DNA of 64,000 bases. It comes from Lactuca virosa. Its lineage: Eukaryota; Streptophyta; Magnoliopsida; Asterales; Asteraceae. The notes below the pieces were generated by a model that was not told the origin of the DNA, made no database searches, and was given only the letters and a program-made list of their open reading frames with translations. A program made the position numbers and the translations under genes. The DNA is taken from assembly GCA_928212115.1 (NCBI GenBank), contig CAKMRJ010003334.1, positions 35,593,385 through 35,657,384 on the forward strand. Direction: 5' to 3'. The first letter of the stretch is position 1; every line of letters starts with the position of its first letter. Positions 34,292 to 44,164 of this stretch are shown here, one piece after another.

Positions 34292-35900
34292 CTTTTTGGG
34301 AGATATTCACGATAGTTGATTTAAAGTCCTTAATATGACACCCAATATGAAATATTAAGGCTTAGGACCCAACAAATATTTTATAACTTAGAGAGGGATG
34401 CCGTAATCCAAGTTATAAATATTTGAAGGTAGGTGAATGACGATTCACCAATTTCCACATGAAAAACGAAATAATTTATTAGGTTTTAATTGGATTTGAA
34501 AGTCCTAGATCTTTGAGATTCATTGAACTGTTCAAGGCATGTTTCAATCTCGAGTGTGCCCTTCAGGTTTTGTGACTGGGATGCCGAGGATCACAAAACA
34601 AGGTGTGAATAACCATGCAAATATACTTGGTACCCTTAATATTTACCCCTTAATCAGTGTGCCGGTTAACCACACACGCTCCACCGATACTATGATAAAT
34701 ATTAAGTTACCCTTTGCCTACCTTGTTAAGTCCAGGTTAGTGTGCCGGTTAACCACACACGCTCCACTAACGATTTAAGCAAAGTGCAAAGTGTAATTTC
34801 ATGGGTTGCACCAAAATTCACATTTTCCTAAGTAACTAAGATTGGGTTTAATAAGAGTTTAGTTACTTAGTATTTATCATTAATACTTTTAATGAAAGGA
34901 GAATTGTAGTCCTGTCCTACCGTTCGGCTAACGACCCTCCACCAGTCAAGGAAGCGGTGGGTGAGAGTGGACACCCATTAAACTGCCATTTTTAGGCAGT
35001 AACCTTATACCCCCTTATAGACCGGCTTCGTGAATGAGACCTACTAACGGTAAGACTGACTTACTCTTATGCATATATATAAATATTTATTAACTTATAT
35101 ATTATAAAGTATAAGGGTTGAATTTTAACTTTTAAAATTTTAAGGGCTAATTGGAATTAAGTATTCATAAGTGAAAACTTTTCAAATTCCAAAACTTGAG
35201 GGCAAGTTTTGAAACTATTCAAAAACTAATTAATTCCATAACTTATGAGTTTAAAGTAGTTTTATTAAAAAAAAAAAAAACTCTTCAAAGTTCCATAACT
35301 TGAGGACAAGTTATGGAAGACTTAAACTAATTAATAAAAAAAAATAACTTTTTTTTATTGTAACTTATGGAACTAATTAAGGTTACACTTTTTTTTTTTA
35401 ATTTAATGAAGAGACTCTTGAACCTCCATAACTTGAGGACAATTATGGAGTCATAAAACCCATTTAATTAGAACTAGACTCTTCATTTTGTAACCTTTGC
35501 CAACTTTTATGAGTTTTATGATTCTTAAATGTGACTTTTCATATAACTTGAGGACAAGTTACAAAAACACACTTGGAATCAACTCTTAGATTAAAATGGA
35601 TTGAAAACAACTATTTACACAACTTTCTATTAATCTAAGAACCTCATAAGAAAAGATAATTCAAATCATCAATCTTCAAGAAATTAGCATGAACATACAA
35701 ACTAATACAAATCTTGAAATTTATGACAATTATCTTAGAAATTGGATATTAGCAAATTCATTACCATTCAAACAACAAGTTTATAAGTCCAAAAATCTTT
35801 ACGGTAAGTTTCCTAGTCCAATTCCGCCAAAACAATCGAATATATGCATCCAACTCGATTTTTCAGCTACTTTGCAAGTATAACAAGAAAACAAGCCTAG
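34292..35900 (-). other. Copia-minus structured leader
   Basis: Untranslated leader homologous to 37040-38544. It has hairpins with the loop GGGATGCCG at 34373-34425 and 34567-34599, and GTGTGCCGGTTAACCACACAC motifs at 34658-34680 and 34739-34761. The stretch at 35100-35560 is AT-rich with repeated TAACTTGAGGACAAGTTA-like inverted motifs. Confidence 0.6.
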
Positions 35901-35913
35901 GCTCTGATACCAC
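35901..35913 (-). other. Copia-minus primer-binding site
   Basis: The minus strand reads GTGGTATCAGAGC directly after the LTR end, identical to Copia-plus. Confidence 0.9.
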
Positions 35914-36265
35914 TGTTGGTTATGAGCATTCTAACACTCCTAAGTTACATGCAACCTAAATACCTTGGATCTATGTTTTCTCTATTATACATACAATATG
36001 AACATCCCAGGGTATTATCCTAATCTAGCATACAAATAATAAATATAACAAGATAGAATACATACCTCTTTGATGTAGAATGTCTTCATGAAGCTTGAGT
36101 GCCTAGTGCCCAAGTGTGACACCTCAAATGGTTCACACAACACCAAATACACTTGGAATAACCTGAGACAACTTGAACATCCTTGAAATCGTCTAGCCCT
36201 CACACTCACACTTTGTACATTTCTTGAGCCATGGGATTCTTTTATATGGTGGCTATTAGGGTTAC
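35914..36265 (-). repeat. Copia-minus 5' LTR, truncated
   Basis: 352 bp matching 29213-29575. It stops at GGGTTAC exactly where the Copia-plus LTR starts. The remaining half of the LTR is not found after 44164. Confidence 0.88.
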
Positions 36266-37021
36266 TGTTGGATAAGGTGTCTAAGTCCATAACTTATTTG
36301 GTATATACTTGACCCGACCCGGCATGGTCCATTTGGGTTGCACTTCACCCAAACTAGTTATGGATAATTTTATGAGAGTTGTATACTTACGATTTATTAA
36401 TATATTATAAGTTATAATATATTAATATAAAGTCATGTTACTTAATTAGTTTTAATCTTGAATTAATTATGAATTAATTTAGTGATTAAAAGGAAGACTA
36501 ATTAAATCATGGGCTATTATATTTATATGGTGTGGGCTAACACTCATTTGGAATGGGCTAAGCTTATATGGAAGTCCATGGATGATCCATGGAGCTTTTA
36601 CCCATGGATCCTTGGAAGAGGAAAAGACATGGGTTATTAGGGTTTCACCCTAACCATGTACACTATATAAACAAGCTTATGTTGCATGAAAAACAGCCTA
36701 ATGTGTGTGTAAGTGTGGTGGCCAAAATCAAGAGTTAGTATACTCTCTCATACATTTTTTCCAAGTTTGTGGTGATTTGTGATTTCCATTTGAGGCATTC
36801 ACATTATTGGTGCTTGGCTCTCAAACTCCAAGGAATCAACAATCAACAAAAGGTATGTAATTCATCTAGTTCTTTTATGGTTAAAAGTACCCCATGCCAT
36901 GCTAGATAGGTTATAAACCTTGGAAAATAATATTTTGCATGTATCTTAGACAAACATAGATCCAAGGTTTAATAGGGTTGCATGTACACTTAGGAAGTGT
37001 TAGAATGCTCAAAACCCAACA
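36266..37021 (+). repeat. Copia-plus 5' LTR (756 bp)
   Basis: TGTTGGATAAGG to AAAACCCAACA. The TATA box TATATAA is at 36664. Confidence 0.95.
36664..36671 (+). promoter_or_regulatory. TATA box of the Copia-plus 5' LTR
   Basis: TATATAAA in CACTATATAAACAAGC. The same box is in the 3' LTR at 43808-43815. Confidence 0.7.
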
Positions 37022-37034
37022 GTGGTATCAGAGC
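37022..37034 (+). other. Copia-plus primer-binding site
   Basis: GTGGTATCAGAGC immediately after the LTR; initiator tRNA-Met type. Confidence 0.92.
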
Positions 37035-38544
37035 CTAGGCTTGTTTGTTTGATACTTGATGCAAAATAGTGAAAAAAGTCGAATTTTTTTGCTGTCTGCC
37101 TGATGAACTCGCCGAGTCCATGGGGGGACTCGCCGAGTTCATGAGTAAACTCATCCTACTCGGCGAGTAGGTTCGTGCACTCGGCGAGTAGGAGCCTCAG
37201 AATGCAGATTTTCGACTTTTGCTGCTGGAAATGGACTAGAAACATTACCCTAAACTGTTTTGGTGTTTTAAAACTTGTTTTTAGTTGGTGTAATGGTTGT
37301 TCTAATCCATTTACAATAGCTTATATCAAAATTTCATGCTTTGTATGTGTTCATATAATTTTTGAAACTTTGATGATCATGTTCATGTTCTTATGAATTT
37401 AGAAGATGATAGGAATTATTTGCTGAATTGTTTAGGATTAATTCTTGATCATTTATGTGTTTTAATGGAGTCCATAATTTGTCCTCAAGTTATGGATATC
37501 CAAAGGTCACTTCTTTTAAACACACACTTAAAACACATAAGTTACATGGAAATGAAGAGTCTTCATTTTTATGAACCTTTAATTCATAAGTTATGAAATG
37601 AAAAGTTTTGAATAGTTTCAAAACTTGTCCTCAAGTTTTGGAATTTGTAAAGTTACACACACTTTAATATACTTTAATTCCAACCCTTAGAGTTTTAAAA
37701 GTTAAAATTCAACCCTTATACTATTTATAACATTAATGGTTAATTATTATATATATGTATAAGATCAAAGTCGTCTTACCGCTAGTACGCCTCATTCACG
37801 AAGCCAGTCTATAAGGTGGGTATAAGGTTGTTGCCTATAAAATGGCAACTTAATGGGTGTCCACTCTCACCCACCGCTTGCTTGACTGGTGGAGGGTCGT
37901 TAGCCGAACGGGTAGGACAAGGACTTATAAATTCTCATTAAAAGTATGATGAATATTATAAAGTAACTAAACCTTTTATAAATTCCCAATCTTAGTTACT
38001 TTAGGAAAATGTGAATATGGTGCTAACCCATGAAATTCACACTTTGTACCTTACCAAGTCGTTGGTGGAGCGTGTGTGGTTAACCGGCACACTAACTTGG
38101 ACTAGTAAGGATCACGAAGGGTGACTTAATGTTTATCATAGATCGGTGGAGCGTGTGTGGTTAACCGGCACATTGATTAGGTGATAATATTAAGGGTACC
38201 AAGTGAATTTGCATGGTTATTCACACCTTGTTTTGTGATCCTCGGCATCCCAGTCACAAAACTTGAAGGGCACAATCGAGATTGAAACATGCCATTGAAA
38301 AGTTCAATGAATCTCAAAGAATCTAGGAATTTCAAAAACCAATTAAACCTAATAATTCATTTCGTTTTCATGGTGGAAATTGGTGAATCGTCATTCACCT
38401 ACCTTCAAATATATTATAGCTTAGATTACGGCATCCCTCTTCTAAGTTATAATATATTGTGTTGGATCCTAGCCTTAATATTACATTTGGGTGTATTATT
38501 AAGGATTCGATATATCTAATCTAAACTTGTTTTCTTCTTTTCAG
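37035..38544 (+). other. Copia-plus structured leader
   Basis: About 1.5 kb without a real ORF. ACTCGCCGAGT/ACTCGGCGAGT palindromes are at 37105-37190. Inverted GGTGGAGCGTGTGTGGTTAACC motifs are at 38065-38097 and 38143-38172. Hairpins with the loop CGGCATCCC are at 38230-38262 (9-bp stem) and 38406-38459 (about 17-bp stem). The leader ends in a pyrimidine-rich CTTCTTTTCAG directly before the gag ATG, which looks like a 3' splice site. Confidence 0.7.
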
Positions 38545-41500
38545 ATGTCTTCCAACAACAAAGCTTCGGGCTCTAACCCTACTGGCTCCTTTTCCCTCAT
38601 GAACCTTTGTGGGAGGGTCATCTTTGATGGTTCCAACTTCATGGATTGGATCCGGAACATCAGGATGGTTACTCGTTACGAGGACAAGGAATATGTCCTC
38701 GATAAGGAGCTAAAGGAGCTTGATGAGTCCACTGCTACTCCTGAGGAGGTCGCTGAGTATCAGGCACATGAAAGAGATGCCACCAAGGTGGCATGCATCA
38801 TGATGGCCACCATGACAGCTGAACTCCAAAAGTCCTATGAGGACTATTACCCTTTTGAGATGCATCAGGATCTGATGGAAAGGTACCATCAGAGTGCTCG
38901 TCAAGAGCGGTATGAAATAATCTCCTCCATGATCACTACCCGTATGAAGGATAGCGAACCAATCACGAGCCACATGCAGAAAATGCAAAGGTATGTGGAC
39001 CGTCTAATGAAACTGAATGTGAACTTCCCTGAGGAGTTGGCAATTGATATCATTTTGCACTCCTTGCCATCGTGTTATGATCAATTTCGTATGACATACC
39101 ACATGAACAAGGAGGAAGTCACACTCAGTAAGCTTCAAGGACTTCTGAAGACTGCCGAAAGTGGTCTTAAGAGTAAGTCGGTTGCTACTCCTACTCCTAC
39201 TACTACCCCTGTTTTGGCTATCGGGCAAGGCAAAGGGAAGAAGAGGAAGCACCCTTCGAAGGGTACCAAGGGAAAGTCCCTTGAAGGCTCCTCATCTGGA
39301 ACCAAAGGTGGTTCTATCACTCCTTCTGCCATCCCTAAGGATGCTGAATGCTTCTACTGTCAAAATAAGGGGCACTGGAAGCGAAACTGCCCAAAGTACT
39401 TGCAGGATGTCAAGGATGGGAAAGTGAAACCATCCCATGCAGGTATTTACACTATATTGTCTAATAACTCACCATATTCTAATTCTTGGGTTCTTGATAC
39501 AGGTTGTGGTATTCACATCTGTTGTGACTTGCAGGGCCTAAGAAGAAGTGAGGATGTGGAGCACGGAAAGATAAACTTAATCATGGGGAACAAGAAGGTT
39601 GCACCTGTTACCAAGATTGGAGTTTATACTTTGTTGCTAGATAGTGGGTTAAAGTTAGATTTGAATAAATGTGTGTACTCGTCTGAAATGGCGAGGAATA
39701 TTATTTCCTTTCATGCTTTGTACAAACAAGGTTTTACCTTTTCTTTTGATAATGAAGTTGGTAGTATTAATGCTTTCTTTAATAATGTTCTTTATTTTAA
39801 AGCATTACCTTGTGATGGTGTGTATGAAGCTGTATCGGTTGTAGATAATTTAGGAAATAATGTATTATGTATTGATTCTTCTACTAGCTTGGATAAAGCA
39901 TCTTTGTGGCATTGTCGTCTTGGACATGTAAGCAAGAAACGCATAGGCCAGCTCCAAAAGGATGGAGTCTTGGAGTCGTTCGACCTCAAGTCGGATGATA
40001 GTTGTGAGTCTTGTCTACTTGGAAAAATGACAAAATCACCCTTCACTGGTACTTGTGCAAGGGGTGAGGGTTTGTTGGACCTTATACATACTGATGTATG
40101 TGGACCATTCAAAACCGCCACAAGGGATGCTAATCGCTATTATGTGACTTTTATTGATGATTTTAGTAGATATGGTTATGTCTACTTAATCAAACATAAG
40201 TCAGAAACTTTTGAAAGGTTTAAAGAGTTTAAACAGGAAGTAGAAAATCAATTGGGCAGGAACATTAAGATGCTTCGATCCGATCGAGGTGGTGAGTATC
40301 TTAGTACTGAGTTCCTCGACTATCTTAAGGAGTGTGGGATTGTCTCACAATTGACACCTCCCAGGACACCACAGCTGAATGGTGTAGCTGAGAGGCGCAA
40401 TCGAACTTTGTTGGACATGGTTCGCTCTATGATGAGTCGAGCTTCGCTACCAATCTCTTTTTGGGGGTATGCCTTAGAGACTGCCGCCCACATCCTTAAT
40501 CTAGTCCCTACAAAGAAGGTTGCCAAAACACCTCATGAAATGTGGACTGGGAAAGTTCCCAATTTGGACCATATCAAGATTTGGGGTTGCGAGGCTTTCG
40601 TGAGGCGCGAAACTCATGACAAGCTCGAACCTCGAAGTGAAAGGTGTATTTTCATCGGCTACCCACAAAAATCCTTTGGTTACCTCTTCTACAGACCCAG
40701 TGAGAATGTGGTCTTTGTGGCTAGGAGAGGGGTCTTTCGAGAGAGAGAATTTATAAACCAAGGAGACAGTGGGAGGCAAATTGACCTTGAAGAAATTCAA
40801 GACTCAATTGGTGAAGGAACCTCAGACACTAGCAATCAACTTGAGGAGGAAATTCCTGTTGATCCAGCTGACGAGTCTATACTTCCGAGGCGTTCCACAA
40901 GGGTTAGGAACACACCTGAGTTTTATTATGGATTTCATATTACTACGGAAGGTGATACATTTATCAGTGACAGTACACTGGTAAATCTGGATGAACCTAA
41001 CAGTGTTAAGGAAGCCATGGCAGGCCCAGAGTCTGCTAAATGGAAGGAGGCTATGGACAGCGAGATACAGTCCATGTATGACAATCAAGTTTGGAACTTG
41101 GTTGACAATGTACCAGGCCGTAAGACAGTCGGGTGCAAATGGATCTTCAAGAAGAAGACCGACATGGATGGGAAGGTGCACACTTATAAGGCTCGACTGG
41201 TTGCGAAGGGGTTTACTCAGACTCAGGGTATTGATTATGATGAAACCTTTTCACCAGTAGCAAAGATTAAGTCTATTAGGGTTATGCTAGCCATTGCTGC
41301 ATTTCATGATTATGAAATATGGCAAATGGATGTCAAAACCGCTTTCCTTAACGGAAAGTTGGCTGAGGATGTTTACATGAATCAGCCAGAAGGTTTTGTC
41401 AGTGCAGAGTACCCCAATAGAGTGTGCAAGCTTGAGAAATCCATTTATGGATTGAAACAAGCATCTCGAAGTTGGAATCTTTGTTTCGATGAGAAGGTCA

Positions 41501-42575
41501 AAGAGTTTGGTTTTCAAGAAGTGAAGATGAGTCCTGCGTGTATGTCAGAGCTAGTGGGAGTATAGTTAGCTTTTTGGTACTGTATGTGGATGACATACTA
41601 CTCATAGGAAATGACATCCCAACCTTGCAGGAGGTTAAGTCCTGGCTTGGGAAGTGCTTTGCTATGAAGGACCTTGGAGAAGCTACCTATATCCTAGGGA
41701 TAAGGATATTAAGAGAAAGGAGTAAAAGACTAATTGGACTTAGTCAGAGTATCTACTTGGATAAGGTGTTGAAAAGGTTCAACATGCAGAATTCCAAGAA
41801 AGGAGAATTACCGATCCAAAGCAATGCCAAACTGAGCAAGGCTCAGAGCCCGAGTACAGAAGATGAGATAGCTGAGATGAGTCGATTACCTTATGCTTCC
41901 GCTGTTGGTTCGATCATGTATGCTATGACTTGTACCCGTCCTGATGTGGCCTTCGCTTTGAGCATGGTCAGCAGATATCAGGGGAACCCTGGCAAGGCTC
42001 ATTGGACTGCGGTAAAGAATATTCTCAAGTACCTGCGGAGGACTAAGGATTGGATCCTTACCCTTGGTGGGAGTGATGACTTGAGAGTAGTAGGGTATAG
42101 TGATGCTAGCTTTCAGACTGATAGGGATAACTTCCGCTCTCAGTCGGGCTGGGTCTTTACCTTAAATGGAGGGGCAATCACTTGGAAGAGTTCCAAACAG
42201 GAGACTGTAGCTGATTCGACTTGTGAATCAGAGTACATAGCAGCGAGTGAAGCGGCAAAGGAGGCGATATGGCTGAGGAACTTCATCGGAGACCTTGGAG
42301 TTGTACCAGCTATTAAGGAGCCTATGGAGATTTTCTGTGACAGCAATAGTGCGGTTGCCTTAGCCAAGGAACCAAGAGATCATGGCAGATCCCGACACAT
42401 TGACAGAAAATATCACTTCATAAGACACAAGATAGAAGAGGGACTCCTCGTGGCAAAGAGGGTATCGTCAGATGAGAACCCTGCGGATCCCCTTACGAAG
42501 GGACTGACGAGGGTGAAGCATTTGCAGCATGCGAGGCGCATCGGGCTGAGGGACGATATTAGTTTTACAGATTAG
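38545..42575 (+). pseudogene. Copia-plus gag-pol polyprotein with one frameshift
   Basis: The start is ATG 38545 (MSSNNKASGS), right after TTTTCAG. In order: Gag helical domain (to about residue 220), a zinc knuckle CFYCQNKGHWKRNC (about 39350), protease VLDTGCGIH (about 39490), a pre-integrase H-H-C-C site (39910-40015), an integrase core with TDVCGPF, FIDDFSRYG, RSDRGGEY and NGVAERRNRTLLD, and RT (CKWIFKKK, MDVKTAFLNG). A one-base-type frameshift near 41520-41540 moves the frame. The rest (41538-42575) has the intact YVDDILL and RNase H (YSDASF, STCESEYIAASEA, CDSNSAVALAK). Catalytic residues look intact, so this is the least decayed polyprotein here. It would make the particle, copy RNA and integrate DNA. 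Confidence 0.95.
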
Positions 42576-43395
42576 ATAGCCTTTTCTGAAACTTGTAAAA
42601 TGTAATCGACGTTTGATGATGAATAAAATTTGTGATTTATTTATGAGTAAAGTGTTGCTATCATTGTCAATTATTTACTATTGTTTCAGTTTTGCATGTT
42701 TTGACTTCCAGAATAATTAATTTATTCAAACTCTCCACAGTCGGTCATATGTCGGAAGTAGGTATGAATCAAGACTGTCATGAATTGGGATTGTAGATGA
42801 CTAAAGGTGTGCCATAGCAATGGTTGCTACAACATTCATGAGTACTCATAAGTTATGAGTATTGGAATAAACCCACGCTCACTTGTATCACTTCATGGAA
42901 TTTATCTCGAGTGATCGTGAGACGGTAATATCATATAAGTCTTCAAACCTAGAGATATGAGTTGTTACCTATGAGTTGGTTGTGCATTGATTGCACGTAA
43001 ACGCATCAGTAACTTGATGTTATAAAACGTGCCTTTGTGTGCAATTCAATAAGTAGTAGAACAAGCATATGAGTCGAAGTTTATCTGTTCCTTCTAGAAA
43101 TAGAAGCGATATCTGGGCCCCTCGATGATTTTGTGTTGACCCATGTACCGGGCCCGGTCAGAACTAAATTGATGTGTTCAGTTAAGTTCTTTGTCAAACA
43201 AATCGGAAATCGAGAAACAACTGCTAGACAATAAGTAAGACATTGTTCCATGTATTTGTCCGGCTGATATCATGAGAGCAGAGGATTATATGATCACTTA
43301 TCTAAAATGGCGCTTCATAGTTCACAAGAGTTTTCGAGAGCTACGATTGCCGGTTGGTTCCTGAAGTAATATAGGCAAATACAGTTATTAGACTT
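42576..43395 (+). other. Copia-plus 3' non-coding region
   Basis: About 820 bp between the pol stop and the PPT without an ORF, homologous to the inverse of 29980-30800 in Copia-minus. This conservation between diverged elements suggests a cis function such as packaging or RNA processing (inference). Confidence 0.6.
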
Positions 43396-43399
43396 ATCC

Positions 43400-43410
43400 A
43401 AGTGGGAGTC
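43400..43410 (+). other. Copia-plus polypurine tract
   Basis: AAGTGGGAGTC directly before the 3' LTR. Confidence 0.82.
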
Positions 43411-44164
43411 TGTTGGATAAGGTGTCTAAGTCCATAACTTATTTGGTATAACTTGACCCGACCCGGCATGGTCCATTTGGGTTGCACTTCACCCAAACTA
43501 GTTATGGATAATTTTATGAGAGTTGTATACTTACGATTTATTAATATATTATAAGTTATAATATATTAATATAAAGTCATGTTACTTAATTAGTTTTAAT
43601 CTTGAATTAATTATGAATTAATTTAGTGATTAAAAGGAAGACTAATTAAATCATGGGCTATTATATTTATATGGTGTGGGCTAACACTCATTTGGAATGG
43701 GCTAAGCTTATATGGAAGTCCATGGATGATCCATGGAGCTTTTACCCATGGATCCTTGGAAGAGGAAAAGACATGGGTTATTAGGGTTTCACCCTAACCA
43801 TGTACACTATATAAACAAGCTTATGTTGCATGAAAAAGACACTAATGTGTGTGTAAGTGTGGTGGCCAAAATCAAGAGTTAGTATACTCTCTCATACATT
43901 TTCCAAGTTTGTGGTGATTTGTGATTTCCATTTGAGGCATTCACATTATTGGTGATTGGCTCTCAAACTCCAAGGAATCAACAATCAACAAAAGGTATGT
44001 AATTCATCTAGTTCTTTTATGGTTAAAAGTACCCCATGCCATGCTAGATAGGTTATAAACCTTGGAAAATAATATTTTGCATGTATCTTAGACAAACATA
44101 GATCCAAGGTTTAATAGGGTTGCATGTACACTTAGGAAGTGTTAGAATGCTCAAAACCCAAACA
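43411..44164 (+). repeat. Copia-plus 3' LTR
   Basis: Near-identical to 36266-37021; the end is CCCAAACA with one A more than the 5' copy. It directly abuts a gypsy LTR fragment. Confidence 0.93.

Larger units (their letters stand above)
29213..36265 (-). mobile_element. Copia-minus: copia-type element without recognisable pol, truncated 5' LTR
   Basis: The 3' LTR is 29213-29961, then the PPT, an internal region at 29962-35900, the PBS at 35901-35913 and the 5' LTR from 35914, cut at 36265. Ends, leader and 3' non-coding region match Copia-plus in homologous order, but between about 30800 and 33600 no pol motif is found on either strand. Near 34291 to 33600 there are gag-like remnants. It looks like a non-autonomous relative that may have depended on Copia-plus proteins (inference). 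Confidence 0.8.
36266..44164 (+). mobile_element. Copia-plus: nearly complete Ty1/copia element
   Basis: The 5' LTR is 36266-37021, the PBS adjoins it at 37022-37034, the leader runs to 38544, gag-pol is 38545-42575, followed by a 3' non-coding region, the PPT and the 3' LTR at 43411-44164. LTRs differ by only a handful of bases. The flanks GTTAC (left) and CCAAC (right) do not match, so either the ends were rearranged or the target duplication was lost. Lineage within copia (Tork/Angela/TAR-like) is uncertain. Confidence 0.93.

Noticed and set aside
38527..38544. Upstream start for the Copia-plus polyprotein
   Set aside because: It begins with TTG; the first ATG at 38545 follows a pyrimidine-rich CAG and matches a Gag start.
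29213..44164. A giant DNA transposon or composite with inverted ends (TGTTGGGTTATGAGC at left, its inverse at right)
   Set aside because: The ends are simply LTR ends of two related copia elements in opposite orientation, and no target duplication flanks the pair.
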